Shown here: positions 17,464 to 26,671 of the stretch, piece after piece | How positions within the stretch are numbered: position 1 is the first letter of the stretch | Layout: each line of letters begins with the position of its first letter | Assembly: GCF_001046875.1 (NCBI RefSeq) | Contig: NZ_HF571038.1 | Coordinates: forward strand, 565,203-629,202 | Source of the DNA: Nostocoides jenkinsii Ben 74 | GTDB lineage: Bacteria > Actinomycetota > Actinomycetes > Actinomycetales > Dermatophilaceae | Direction of reading: 5' to 3' | Length of the DNA stretch: 64,000 bases | Notes under the pieces: model-generated | What the model saw: the letters and a program-made list of their open reading frames with translations, nothing else | Told to the model about the DNA's origin: nothing | Database searches by the model: none | Position numbers and translations under genes: made by a program

Positions 17464-18245
17464 CGTGATCCTTTCTCCCGGCGTGGTCCGATCAGGCCGC
17501 GCAGCAGCGCGGCGGTGGCTTCACAGTGTTCGCCCATCGCGATGCGGGCCGCCTCGGGCTGGCCGCCGAGGATCGCCTCGACGATGGCATCATGCTGGTC
17601 ATTGGAGTGCTCGATATTGGTGCGCAACACCGGGATTGCGCTCAGCAGCTCATGCAGGGTGGCCTGCGCCCGGGTGACCGAGTCGACGAGCATCGGCGAT
17701 CCGGCGAGCGCGGCGATGGCCAGATGCAGCCGGCTGTCGGCCACCCGGTGGGCGGCATTGTCCGGCGCCTCGCGAACCGCTCGGCAACTCGCCGCGAGCC
17801 ACGCGCGTTCGTCCGCGGTCAGGGTGCGTCGCGCCGCGAGTTCCGCCGCGCCCGGCTCCACAACTTCGCGGAAGCTCAGGGCGTCCTCGACGTCGATGCC
17901 ATCGGCGACTTCCGTCCCTGCGGCACCGGGTTCGGTGCCGGCATAGGTCACCCAGGTGCCGCCGCCACGACCGCGCCGTGTCGCGACGAAACCCGCCTCA
18001 CGTAGGGCGGCGATGGCCTCGCGCAGGGTGTTGCGCGAGACGCCCAGCCGCTCGGCGAGCTCGCGTTCCGGCGGCAGTGCCTCACCTCGGGTGAAGACGC
18101 CCAAGCGGATCGCCGTCGCGAGTTGCTCGATCGTCACCTCGAAGGCATTGCCGGATACGGGCCGCAGCACCGCATCGGGCAACGCAAGACCAGCCGGGCC
18201 GGCCGGATCGTGCGGCGGCGCCGGCAGAGCACGTGCCGCCGTCAT
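17460..18245 (-). CDS. GntR/FadR-family transcriptional regulator
   Basis: A 261-residue regulator. The winged helix (about residues 35-100; LPPERELAERLGVSRNTLREAIAALREAGFV) is followed by an all-helical FCD effector domain (about residues 115-250). That domain has the metal-binding His/Asp pattern DSRLHLAIAALAGSP and a NDQHDAIVEAILGG segment. It sits inside the operon, overlapping both neighbours by 4 bp, so it is probably a local, metabolite-responsive regulator of the operon. The family usually represses and is released by a carboxylate ligand. Confidence 0.9.
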   Translation of the reverse strand: MTAARALPAPPHDPAGPAGLALPDAVLRPVSGNAFEVTIEQLATAIRLGVFTRGEALPPERELAERLGVSRNTLREAIAALREAGFVATRRGRGGGTWVTYAGTEPGAAGTEVADGIDVEDALSFREVVEPGAAELAARRTLTADERAWLAASCRAVREAPDNAAHRVADSRLHLAIAALAGSPMLVDSVTRAQATLHELLSAIPVLRTNIEHSNDQHDAIVEAILGGQPEAARIAMGEHCEATAALLRGLIGPRREKGSR

Positions 18246-20728
18246 CGTCGTCCTTCTCCCTCATCGGGGCGCACTTTGTGCCCATCCGGATCGTATGGCG
18301 CCCGGAGACTGACGCTGATGGGCACCCTGCGTCCGGCGAGGTCCACGTCATACCTCCCCGCTTGGATCCACCCGAGCGTGGCGGTCGCCTCGCCGCCCGG
18401 GCCGATCAGGGCCAGCCCGACGGCGCTGCCGAGGCTCGCGCCCCAGGCCGCGCTGGTCACCTGCCCCACGGGCTCGCCATCACGGCGCACGAGTTCCCCG
18501 CCCCAGAGGTATGCCGTGCCCTCCTCCGCCGTGAACGACACCACGCGCCGCCGAGGACCGGCCGCCCGGCGGGCCTCGAGGACCGACCGGCCGAGGAAGT
18601 CGATGTCCGTGCGCAGCTTGCAGGCGAAGAGCAGGCCGGCCTCGACCGGTGTCAGGTCGGGGGCGAGTTCACGGGCGAAGGCGCGATAGCCCTTCTCCAG
18701 CCGCAGCGCGTCGATGGCGTAGTAGCCCGCAGGTCTGGCACCGAGGGCTTCCCCGGCCGCAGTGAGGGCGGCATACACCGCCGGTGCATCGCCGGTGGGG
18801 ACGTAAACCTCCCACCCCAGTTCGCCCACATAGGTGATCCGCGTGGCGCGCACGGTCACGCCGGCGAGCCGAATCCCCTGGCTGGTGCCGAAGGGAAAGG
18901 CGTTGTCGGACAGATCATCCGGCGAGCAGGTCGCCAGCAGGTCGCGGCTTCGCGGCCCCATGACTCCGATGACGGCCAAGGCGTCGGTGACGTCCTCGAC
19001 GTGCCATGCGGTGCCAGACGGCGCGTTACGACGCAGCCAATCGAGATCGCGAACTGTGGTCGCGGCGCTGCTGACCATCAAGAAGGCATCGTCACCGGTC
19101 CGGGTGACGGTGACATCGGCTTCATATCCGCCGCGCGAGTTGAGCATCGGCGTATAGACGGCGGTCCCGACGGGCACGTCAATGTCGTTGGCGCACAGCC
19201 ATTGCAGCGCGGTCAGGGCGTCGCGGCCGCTGATGAGGTACTTGCTGAACGAGGTCTGCTCGAAGATCGCGACCCGTTCGCGTGTCGCGATCTGCTCGGC
19301 CACGCACCAGTCCACCCAGGCCGGCCGCTCCCAGCGGTAGTCCAGGACGGCAGGCACCCCCAGGGGCGCAAAGACATTGGCGCGCTCCCAGCCATTGCGC
19401 GTGCCGAGAACCGCATTCTGGGCGACGATGGCCTCATGCAGCGGCGACATCCGTTGCGGCCGTGCCGATTCCATCTCCCGGTTGGGCCAGGGCACGGAAT
19501 AGTGCAGACCGAGCACCTCTGCGACCCGGGCTCGCAGCCAGCGGTTGTCGCCCTGCAAGCTCGAGAAGCGCCGAATGTCGGCGGACACCAAATCCATCGT
19601 GGGTTCGCCCGCGACGATCCACTCGGCCAGGGCCATCCCGGCCCCGCCGGCCGAGGCGATGCCGACCGAGTTGAAGCCCGCGGCGACGTAGAAGCCGTCC
19701 ACCTCCGGCGCGGCCCCGATGAGGAATTGGTTGTCCGGAGTGAATGACTCGGGGCCGTTGTAGAACTTGCGAATCCCCGTCTCGGCCAGCACCGGCAGCC
19801 GGTGCACCGCAGAATCCATGAGGATCTCGAAGTGCTCCCAATCTTCTTCCAGGAGTTGGAATTCGAAGGGGTATGGCAGTTGGTCGGGCGCCACCCACGG
19901 CTTGGCTTCGGGCTCGAAACCTCCGACGAGCAGACCCCCGACTTCTTCCTTGACATAGGTGTAGCCATCGGGATCGCGCAGGATCGGCAGGTCCCGATGG
20001 ACACCCTCGATCTGGCCGGTGACGACGTAGAAATGCTCTGCCGAGTGCAGCGGCACGGTGACCCCGGCCAGGGCACCGACGGCCTTGGCCCATTGGCCGG
20101 CGCAGTTGACGACATACTCCGCCTCGATATCGCCGGCATCCGTGCGCACGCCCGTCGCCCGCGGATGGCTGTCCCGTTTGTCGAGCAGCACGTCGGTCAC
20201 CCGGACGCGTTCGTGGATGCGCACCCCGAGCTGGCGAGCGCCCTTGGCGAGCGCCTGCGTCAGGTCGGCTGGATTGGCCCGTCCGTCGCCGGGCAGCCAG
20301 ATGGCGCCGAGCAGGTCGTCGGTGCGCAGCAGCGGATAGCGGTCGGCCGCCTGGGCCGGCGTCAACGGTTCACACTCCAGGCCGTATGCCGCGGCGCTGG
20401 CGATCGTGCGCTGCAGCTGCACCATTCGCTCGGGGGTCCGCGCGACGGTGACTCCGCCACATACGCGATAGCCGGTGCCGAGCCCGGTCTCGGCTTCGAG
20501 CCGGCCATAGAGCTGAGTGGAGTACTGCACGAGCCGGGTGCTCGCCTCGCTCGCGCGCAGCTGACCGACAAGTCCCGCGGCATGCCAGGTCGTGCCGCAG
20601 GAGAGCGTTCCCTGTTCCAGCAGAACGACATCCGTCCACCCGAGGTGGGCGAGGTGATAGGCCACGGAGCACCCGATGACTCCGCCGCCGATGATGACGA
20701 CGCGGGTGCGGGCCGGCAGGTCAGTCAT
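18242..20728 (-). CDS. FAD-dependent oxidoreductase/aminomethyltransferase fusion (dimethylglycine oxidase-like)
   Basis: An 828-residue two-part enzyme. Residues 1-~430 form a DAO-type FAD domain: dinucleotide motif VVIIGGGVIGCSVAYHLAH, then TTWHAAGLVGQL near residue 46, where His binds FAD covalently in dimethylglycine oxidase, and YVAAGFNSVGIASAGG. Residues ~430-820 form GcvT-like folate-binding domains (EQTSFSKYLISGRDAL; GELGWEVYVPT; FLGRSVLEARR). Such enzymes oxidise N-methylated glycines or related secondary amines and pass the one-carbon unit to tetrahydrofolate. It overlaps both neighbours (8 and 4 bp). The substrate is unproven; in this operon it hints at choline/betaine- or N-methylamine-derived compounds. 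Confidence 0.88.
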   Translation of the reverse strand: MTDLPARTRVVIIGGGVIGCSVAYHLAHLGWTDVVLLEQGTLSCGTTWHAAGLVGQLRASEASTRLVQYSTQLYGRLEAETGLGTGYRVCGGVTVARTPERMVQLQRTIASAAAYGLECEPLTPAQAADRYPLLRTDDLLGAIWLPGDGRANPADLTQALAKGARQLGVRIHERVRVTDVLLDKRDSHPRATGVRTDAGDIEAEYVVNCAGQWAKAVGALAGVTVPLHSAEHFYVVTGQIEGVHRDLPILRDPDGYTYVKEEVGGLLVGGFEPEAKPWVAPDQLPYPFEFQLLEEDWEHFEILMDSAVHRLPVLAETGIRKFYNGPESFTPDNQFLIGAAPEVDGFYVAAGFNSVGIASAGGAGMALAEWIVAGEPTMDLVSADIRRFSSLQGDNRWLRARVAEVLGLHYSVPWPNREMESARPQRMSPLHEAIVAQNAVLGTRNGWERANVFAPLGVPAVLDYRWERPAWVDWCVAEQIATRERVAIFEQTSFSKYLISGRDALTALQWLCANDIDVPVGTAVYTPMLNSRGGYEADVTVTRTGDDAFLMVSSAATTVRDLDWLRRNAPSGTAWHVEDVTDALAVIGVMGPRSRDLLATCSPDDLSDNAFPFGTSQGIRLAGVTVRATRITYVGELGWEVYVPTGDAPAVYAALTAAGEALGARPAGYYAIDALRLEKGYRAFARELAPDLTPVEAGLLFACKLRTDIDFLGRSVLEARRAAGPRRRVVSFTAEEGTAYLWGGELVRRDGEPVGQVTSAAWGASLGSAVGLALIGPGGEATATLGWIQAGRYDVDLAGRRVPISVSLRAPYDPDGHKVRPDEGEGRR

Positions 20729-21653
20729 CGCGGCTCGCCGACCCTAGCCTCAGCAACATCTCGAAGCCGGGGTCCGCCATCTCCGACCGGGCCCGCTCGA
20801 ACTTCTCCAGCCCCCAGCCCTCGAAGTCGAAGTCCAGCGGATTGGTTCGCGCCGAGATCAGGCCCCACAGCGTCCAGGCATAGGCGCTCGCGATCTGCCA
20901 CAGACGACAACGGGCCACCAGTCGTTCGTCATCGGCGCCGTAGTAGTGGGTGGCCAGTGTCGCCAGCTGTGCATCATCGAGGTGGTTCTCCTGGGCGAGG
21001 TTCCCGAGCTCGAACGCCGGCTCGTTGTTGCCCGAGTACTCGAAGTCGATGATCCACAATCGGTCCCCGTCATCGAGGAAGTTGGCCGCCAGCAGATCGT
21101 TGTGACAGGGGACGCGGGGCTCTGGGTTGGAGCGCAACGCGGTTCGCAGTCGCCCCCAGGCAGGCGCCAACGCGGCATACCCAGATGGCACGGGCCAGCC
21201 ACGCTCGGTGAGCAAGGCGAGATAGCGCGCCTGGGTGGCGAACATGTCGAACTCGTTGACAAAGGACGAGGCGGTCTTATGCAGCGTGCGCAGGGTCGCG
21301 GCAATGCGCGCGAGGTCCCGCGAGACGTCGACCTCGTCCAGGGTCCGCGAGGGCACGAACTCGACCGCGAGAACCCCTTTGCCCGGGAGGTACTCGATCA
21401 CCTCTGGCGCTACGCCCGCGGCGGCTGCGTGGCTGCTGTTCTGAAACTCGACATCGCGATCGATGGTGAGTAGCCCTGCGGCCGGAGGCGAGATGCGGAC
21501 CACCACGTCCTGCTCGTGGGTGCGGACGCGAACATTGACATTGGTCAAGCCACCCGGCAGCAGCTCAGCCTGGATCTGCTGCCCGCCAACACATTTCAGC
21601 TGGCGTAGCAGCGGCAGCAGATCCTCGATGTCGCTCAGTGGCCGTCCCGCCAC
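20721..21653 (-). CDS. Choline/ethanolamine kinase-like phosphotransferase
   Basis: A 310-residue aminoglycoside-phosphotransferase-fold protein. The glycine loop LLPGGLTNVNVRV is near residue 33. The catalytic loop PCHNDLLAANFL (near residue 186) and the metal site WIIDFEYSGNNEPAFELGN (near residue 202) match choline/ethanolamine kinases and LicA-type proteins more closely than antibiotic kinases. It lies between the permease (19-bp overlap) and the FAD enzyme (8-bp overlap), so it probably phosphorylates the imported amine or a related metabolite. An antibiotic-resistance role is unlikely in this context. Confidence 0.85.
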   Translation of the reverse strand: MAGRPLSDIEDLLPLLRQLKCVGGQQIQAELLPGGLTNVNVRVRTHEQDVVVRISPPAAGLLTIDRDVEFQNSSHAAAAGVAPEVIEYLPGKGVLAVEFVPSRTLDEVDVSRDLARIAATLRTLHKTASSFVNEFDMFATQARYLALLTERGWPVPSGYAALAPAWGRLRTALRSNPEPRVPCHNDLLAANFLDDGDRLWIIDFEYSGNNEPAFELGNLAQENHLDDAQLATLATHYYGADDERLVARCRLWQIASAYAWTLWGLISARTNPLDFDFEGWGLEKFERARSEMADPGFEMLLRLGSASRDD

Positions 21654-23242
21654 TGCTCACCCATGTCGGCCAGGGCACCGTCGAGGGTGGTCTTCGGTCC
21701 GGTGAACCACTTGCGCGCGGACACCTGCCACCAGATGGCGAGCACGACCAACGAGCCGAGTGTCAGGACGGGTGCGTAGTTGACGTATTTCCAGTGGAAG
21801 TTTTCGTTGCCGGGAACGGCCGCCGGGGTGAACGGAAGGATGAAGTAGATGCAGATGACGGCAATCTCGATGACGGCAACGAGGTTCATCCACTTGTACT
21901 TCGACCCGTTGTTCCACGAGCCGACGCGGAAGGCGTCACCCATCCGCCAACGCAGCCAAATCGGGACGAGGAAGGCGAGATAAAGGCCGATGACCGCGAC
22001 CGAGACGACGGCATAGAACGCGACCGGAACGATAAGCGGCTCCTCTTCGGTGCCGAGATTGACCTGGACGAGCGCCGGGAGGGTGATGATCGCGCTGACG
22101 ACGGCGGCCAGCAGCACGGCATTCGCCGGCACCTTGCTCGCCGAGAGCTTCGACCACAGGCGCGAGCCGGGGACTGCGCCGTCTCGGCTGAACGCGAAGG
22201 TCATCCGGGAGGCGCTCGTCATACACGCCGTCGTGCAGAAGAACTGACCGGCAGCCGAGATGAACAGGATGAGCGATGCCCACGACTCGTTCATCGAATG
22301 CGTGAAGATGTAGGCCACGCCGCCGCCACCGACGCCGGCGTTGTCCGGCTTTCCATCGGCGCCATTGGGGACGGCGAAGAGGAAGCACAGCAGGAGGATC
22401 CACCCGCCGATCGCGGAATAGAAGATCGACTGCCAGATGCCCCGTGCGGCCGCCTTGGTTGCCGACGCGGTTTCCTCGGACAGGTGCGCCGAGGCATCGA
22501 AGCCGGTGATCGTGTATTGGGTCAACAACAGACCCAATGGCAGGACCAGGAACCAGTACTTCGCGGTGTCGGTCGAGCCGCCGGAATAGCCCGAGTTATT
22601 GAAGCGCTCGGTGAAGACATAGCTGAAGCTCTGGTGGTGATCCGGCACGATGATGAGAATCGCGATGATCAGGGCCGCACCGAAGACGTGCCACCAGACC
22701 GAGACGTTGTTCATGATGGCCATCAGGTGGCCGCTGAAGATATTGAGGATGGCCGCCAACGCGAGGACCACGAGGAAGATCAGGAAGACGCGGGTCAGCG
22801 AGTAGCCACCCGCATACGAGGTGGAGAAGGTGCTGAGCGTCAGGTCGATGAAGGTCGCGCAGCCGTAGGCCACGGATGCCGTAACCGCAATGAGGCCAAT
22901 GAGATTCAGCCACCCCGTGAAGAAGCCGGCGCGCGCCCCGCCCATCTTTGAGGCCCACCAGTAGATCCCGCCCGAGGTCGGGTAGGCCGACACCAACTCA
23001 GACATGGTGAAGCCAATGATGAGAATGAACATCGAGATGATCGGCCAGCCCCACGAGATCGCGACGGGACCGCCATTGTTGAAGCCCTGGCCGAAGGTGG
23101 TGAAGCACCCGGCGAGGATCGAGATGATCGAGAACGAGATGGCGAAGTTCGAGAACCCCGACCAGTTACGCGAGAGTTCTTGCTTGTAGCCGAGCTCCGC
23201 GAGGAGGCGTTCGTCCTCGCTCAGGTGAGACAGATCCGACAT
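21635..23242 (-). CDS. APC-family amino acid/amine permease
   Basis: A 535-residue integral membrane transporter with about 12 hydrophobic segments, of the amino acid-polyamine-organocation superfamily (GABA/choline-type subgroup). The N-terminus reads ELSRNWSGFSNFAISFSIIS, followed by SELVSAYPTSGGIYWWASK, and FDASAHLSEETASATKAAARG in the middle. These are typical of eukaryote-like and bacterial GABA/amine permeases. The ATG at 23242 is preferred over an in-frame TTG 12 bp upstream. It is the first gene of the nine-gene operon and presumably imports the substrate. Confidence 0.9.
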   Translation of the reverse strand: MSDLSHLSEDERLLAELGYKQELSRNWSGFSNFAISFSIISILAGCFTTFGQGFNNGGPVAISWGWPIISMFILIIGFTMSELVSAYPTSGGIYWWASKMGGARAGFFTGWLNLIGLIAVTASVAYGCATFIDLTLSTFSTSYAGGYSLTRVFLIFLVVLALAAILNIFSGHLMAIMNNVSVWWHVFGAALIIAILIIVPDHHQSFSYVFTERFNNSGYSGGSTDTAKYWFLVLPLGLLLTQYTITGFDASAHLSEETASATKAAARGIWQSIFYSAIGGWILLLCFLFAVPNGADGKPDNAGVGGGGVAYIFTHSMNESWASLILFISAAGQFFCTTACMTSASRMTFAFSRDGAVPGSRLWSKLSASKVPANAVLLAAVVSAIITLPALVQVNLGTEEEPLIVPVAFYAVVSVAVIGLYLAFLVPIWLRWRMGDAFRVGSWNNGSKYKWMNLVAVIEIAVICIYFILPFTPAAVPGNENFHWKYVNYAPVLTLGSLVVLAIWWQVSARKWFTGPKTTLDGALADMGEQWRDGH

Positions 23243-23289
23243 ACCCAACCCCAATCACAATGGTGCGAAGTTGGACCGATGTTAGCGAC

Positions 23290-23314
23290 GCACCCCTGCT
23301 TTGAAAAGGGGTGC
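23290..23314 (-). terminator. Hairpin between leuB and the permease operon
   Basis: GCACCCCT (23290-23297) pairs with AGGGGTGC (23307-23314), 21 bp after the leuB stop. No T tract follows on the minus strand, so termination may be partial. Confidence 0.5.
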
Positions 23315-23334
23315 AATGCAATCGTGACTGCGTT

Positions 23335-24384
23335 TCAGACGCGGGCGGCGATCGCGTCCCCGATCGCGCTCGTCGAGCGCGCGGCAGTCCCGCGCTCGGC
23401 CAGGTCAGCCGCCACGGCCGCCTCGACTCGACCACTCTGCTCCGACAAACCCAAGTGGTCCAGCAGCATGGCGACGGACAAGATCGTCGCCGTCGGATCC
23501 GCCTTGCCCTGACCGGCGATATCCGGTGCTGAGCCGTGGACCGGCTCGAACATGCTCGGGGCCGACCGCTCCGGGTTGATATTTCCGCTTGCTGCCAGCC
23601 CGATGCCGCCGGCGATGGCGGCGGCGATGTCGGTGATGATGTCGCCGAAGAGGTTGTCGGTGACGATGACATCGAAGCGGCCCGGGTCGGTCGCGAGGAA
23701 GATCGTCGCCGCGTCGACGTGCTGATAGCCGATCTCGACGTCCGGGAACTCCGCACCGACCTCGTCCACGGTCCGCCGCCACAGGTGGCCGGCGTTGACG
23801 AGGACGTTGTGCTTGTGGACCAACGTCAGGTGCTTGCGGGGTCGCGCCTGGGCTCGGGCGAACGCATCCCGAACCACCCGCTCGACACCGAATCGCGTGT
23901 TAACGCTGACCTCGGTCGCGATTTCGTTCGGTGTGCCGACGCGCACCGCCCCGCCATTACCGACATAGGGTCCCTCGGTGCCTTCGCGGACGACGACGAA
24001 GTCGATGCCGTTCGGCGCGACGCGCTCAACTGCCAGCGGGCTGGCCACGCCGGAGTAGAGCCGCGCCGGGCGCAGGTTGACGTAGTGGTCGAGCGCGAAC
24101 CGCAGCGGCAGCAGCACGCCCCGCTCCAGGACCCCGCTCGGCACACTCGGGTCACCGATGGCGCCCAAGAGGATCGCGTCGTGAACTCGCAGCTCGCCAA
24201 TCACGCTGTCCGGCAACGTCTCTCCGGTCGCGTGCCACCGCCGCGCACCGAGGTCATAGTCGGTGGTTGCGGCCGAGACACCCACGGCATCGAGGACCTT
24301 TAACCCTTCGGCAACAACCTCGGGACCGATGCCGTCCCCCCCGATGACGGCGAGCGAGAAGGACGTGGATGCAGAGCTGGCCAT
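23335..24384 (-). CDS. leuB: 3-isopropylmalate dehydrogenase
   Basis: NAD-dependent oxidative decarboxylase of leucine synthesis that can also act on methylmalate in the citramalate route. The 349-residue product has the N-terminal [31 protein letters not shown] near residue 103, [18 protein letters not shown] near residue 128 with substrate-binding residues, and the NAD site [24 protein letters not shown] near residue 283. The length fits the short actinobacterial LeuB type. A hairpin follows the gene. Confidence 0.97.
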   Translation of the reverse strand: MASSASTSFSLAVIGGDGIGPEVVAEGLKVLDAVGVSAATTDYDLGARRWHATGETLPDSVIGELRVHDAILLGAIGDPSVPSGVLERGVLLPLRFALDHYVNLRPARLYSGVASPLAVERVAPNGIDFVVVREGTEGPYVGNGGAVRVGTPNEIATEVSVNTRFGVERVVRDAFARAQARPRKHLTLVHKHNVLVNAGHLWRRTVDEVGAEFPDVEIGYQHVDAATIFLATDPGRFDVIVTDNLFGDIITDIAAAIAGGIGLAASGNINPERSAPSMFEPVHGSAPDIAGQGKADPTATILSVAMLLDHLGLSEQSGRVEAAVAADLAERGTAARSTSAIGDAIAARV

Positions 24385-24504
24385 ACCCGCGAGCCTAGGC
24401 GCGCGTCTTGTGATGCGGACCGCTCGTCCCAGATCGCGGAACCTTCGGCCAATAGCGTCGCGCTGCCGGTCTCAGACCTGGGAAATGGCAGCGCCACCCT
24501 CCAA

Positions 24505-24551
24505 TTGACAACCGCCGCGTTCTTTGGTTCATTAGTCATGTAACTAACCAA
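24505..24551 (+). promoter_or_regulatory. Promoter and operator of the YtrA-type regulator/ABC operon
   Basis: -35 TTGACA at 24505-24510, 17-bp spacer, -10 TTCATT at 24528-24533. A dyad with arms TTGGTT (24524-24529) and AACCAA (24546-24551), extended imperfectly inwards, overlaps the -10 box and ends next to the AGGAGG ribosome site. This fits self-repression by the adjacent GntR-type protein. Confidence 0.7.
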
Positions 24552-24561
24552 GGAGGCAGGT

Positions 24562-24918
24562 GTGATCGACGGCCCACGACCGATCTTCGTCGAACTTGCC
24601 GACGCCATTGCGGACGACATCCTCGTCGGGACCTACCCACCCAACGCACAGGTCCCCTCGACCAACGAACTGGCCGCGCACCACCGGATCAATCCGGCCA
24701 CGGCCGGCAAAGCGCTCAACCGCCTCGTCGACGAAGGCCTGCTGGTGAAGCGACGTGGCCTCGGCATGTTCGTGGCGGACAACGCGCCCGAGTTGCTCCG
24801 CAAGCGGCGGCTCGATGACTTTCACGACCAGTTCATCGCGCCTCTACGGACCGAGGCGCAACGCCTTGGTATCTCCGACCCAGAACTCCACGCCCTCCTC
24901 GATAAGGACCACTCATGA
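24562..24918 (+). CDS. GntR-family regulator, YtrA type
   Basis: A 118-residue short GntR regulator with only the winged helix (residues ~8-75; PIFVELADAIADDILVGTYP, then STNELAAHHRINPATAGKALN) and a small dimerisation helix, as in YtrA proteins. The GTG start follows a strong AGGAGG. It overlaps the ABC ATPase gene by 4 bp. YtrA-type repressors typically control the ABC transporter in their own operon, often in response to cell-envelope stress or peptide antibiotics. The dyad over the promoter supports autoregulation. Confidence 0.92.
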   Translation: MIDGPRPIFVELADAIADDILVGTYPPNAQVPSTNELAAHHRINPATAGKALNRLVDEGLLVKRRGLGMFVADNAPELLRKRRLDDFHDQFIAPLRTEAQRLGISDPELHALLDKDHS

Positions 24919-25805
24919 CCGCCGGCATTTCCGTGATCGGCCTGACGAAGACCTACGGCGACCACACCGTTCTCGACGACCTCCACCTCACCTTCGAGGC
25001 CGGCAAGATCCATGGCCTGCTCGGCGCGAATGGCACCGGGAAGACCACGCTGATGTCGCTCATGAGCCGCCACACCTTCCCAACCCGAGGAAGCGTGCTC
25101 CTGGACGACCGAGAGTTCGGCGAGGACCCACGCCAGGCGCAGCGGCTCTGTTTCATCCGCGAAAACCAGCTCTACAACGACGCTTTCAAAGTGCGGGACG
25201 TCCTGCGCATCGCTCCCACCTTCTACCCGACGTGGGACGCCGCCACGACCACCCGCTTGGTTGACCGCTTTCGACTCCCACCGGCCACGGTGGTCAAGAA
25301 GCTATCTCGCGGCCAACGATCGGCCCTGGCGATCGTGCTGGCACTCGGCTCGCGGGCTGATTTCACCTTCCTCGACGAGCCCTACTTGGGGCTGGATCCG
25401 GGTGCGCGAGAGACCTTCTACGAGGAGCTCATCCGCTCCTATGGCGCCCAGCCGCGCACGATCATCATGTCTACCCATCTTGTCGACGAGGCCGCGCCGC
25501 TGCTCGAGGAGGTCGTTGTGCTCAACCAGGGCAGGGTCGCCTTGCAGGCGCCGCTGGACGAAGCCGAATCTCTCGGGCTCACCATCAACGGCTCGGCCGT
25601 CGCCCTGGATGGCTGGCTGCGCGACCATACCTCCCACCAGGAACTGACTCGCCGCACCCTTGGGCCGACGGCGACCGTCACAACGCTGGGACCCCTGACG
25701 GAAGCAGCGCGCCAGGCAGCCGAGACCGCCCGGCTCCGCGTCTCGCCCACGTCACTTCAGGGCCTCGTCGCCGCCCTGGGCAATAGCAACCACGAAGCGG
25801 CCTGA
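24915..25805 (+). CDS. ABC transporter ATP-binding protein
   Basis: A 296-residue ATPase. Walker A is GANGTGKTT (near residue 37), the signature LSRGQRS near residue 132 (a variant of LSGGQ), Walker B FTFLDEP near residue 153, and the switch His lies in MSTHLVDEAAPL near residue 187. The C-terminal ~80 residues form an extra regulatory region. Together with the downstream membrane protein and the YtrA-type repressor it forms a three-gene export module. The exported substrate cannot be deduced. Confidence 0.93.
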   Translation: MTAGISVIGLTKTYGDHTVLDDLHLTFEAGKIHGLLGANGTGKTTLMSLMSRHTFPTRGSVLLDDREFGEDPRQAQRLCFIRENQLYNDAFKVRDVLRIAPTFYPTWDAATTTRLVDRFRLPPATVVKKLSRGQRSALAIVLALGSRADFTFLDEPYLGLDPGARETFYEELIRSYGAQPRTIIMSTHLVDEAAPLLEEVVVLNQGRVALQAPLDEAESLGLTINGSAVALDGWLRDHTSHQELTRRTLGPTATVTTLGPLTEAARQAAETARLRVSPTSLQGLVAALGNSNHEAA

Positions 25806-25883
25806 CATGGGCACGCCCGCGACCATCACCCCGTGCCACCAGGCACGGCAACAGCCGGCCACGCCTCTCCAAGGACTCCCGCA

Positions 25884-26600
25884 ATGACTCACGTTCTCCG
25901 ATCAATGCGCCTCTACCTGGCCAACCGCTACTTCGTCCTGGGGGTCCCGTTCTTCATCTTCGCGGTCGTCGTCGTTCTCAGCGTGGCGATTCTCGCGATT
26001 ATCGGCACCATGCAGGGCTTCCCGCTGTCCGAAGAGGTTCGGGAGAGCACGCGCAACAACTTCGGAGTGCTCTTCTCCGCACCGGGCTTCCTTGTCTCGG
26101 TTGGCGTGTACGCCGCAACACGCAACTTCGCTCTCGCCCTTGCGCTCGGCGTCACGCGCCGCAACTTCTGGGCAGGAACCGCCCTGGGTTTCGTCCTCAC
26201 CTCTGCGGTGACGGCCACCACCGCGGTCGTGGGCCTGGGCCTTGAATACCTCACCAACCACTGGTTCATCGGCGTACACGTCTTTGACGTCCATATGTTC
26301 GGCAATGGAGACGTCACGCTCCTCTTTGTCGGGCTCTTCGTCACGGCGATGGCTTGCCTCGCCGGCGGCGCGCTCTTCGGCACGCTTTTTCGCGCCTACG
26401 GCACCGTGCGCACGGTCATGTGGGGCGCCGCCATCGGTGTCGCGGCGCTCGCCCTGCTGGCGCTCGCGGCCACCAACGAAGCACGCGTCCTCGCGTGGCA
26501 AGACGCGTGGGGCGAATGGCTCTCGGTTAGCGTCGTCGCCGCCGTGGCTGCCGCCTTCCTGGCTGGTTCCTACGCCGCCGTGCGCCGGGCCACCGTCTGA
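25884..26600 (+). CDS. ABC transporter permease
   Basis: A 238-residue membrane protein with about six hydrophobic segments, starting MTHVLRSMRLYLANRYFVLG. It lies 78 bp after the ATPase gene and is presumably its membrane partner. The start at 25884 places a short polar N-terminus before the first segment (VPFFIFAVVVVLSVAILAII). No domain beyond the membrane spans is recognised. Confidence 0.85.
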   Translation: MTHVLRSMRLYLANRYFVLGVPFFIFAVVVVLSVAILAIIGTMQGFPLSEEVRESTRNNFGVLFSAPGFLVSVGVYAATRNFALALALGVTRRNFWAGTALGFVLTSAVTATTAVVGLGLEYLTNHWFIGVHVFDVHMFGNGDVTLLFVGLFVTAMACLAGGALFGTLFRAYGTVRTVMWGAAIGVAALALLALAATNEARVLAWQDAWGEWLSVSVVAAVAAAFLAGSYAAVRRATV

Positions 26601-26621
26601 TCGCACCACATCACAGGGCGG

Positions 26622-26653
26622 GGTATGCCGGGAGGCGACCCTCCCGGCATACC
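26622..26653. terminator. Bidirectional terminator built from two inverted GGTATGCC heptamer sites
   Basis: Perfect 14-bp stem, GGTATGCCGGGAGG (26622-26635) and its complement (26640-26653), with a CGAC loop. It separates the convergent ABC permease and serA genes. Each arm contains one copy of the window-wide GTATGCC motif. Confidence 0.8.
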
Positions 26654-26671
26654 TCGCCTGAAAAATGGACC

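Noticed and set aside
20721-21653. Aminoglycoside resistance kinase
   Set aside because: The catalytic loop and the operon context fit choline/ethanolamine kinases.
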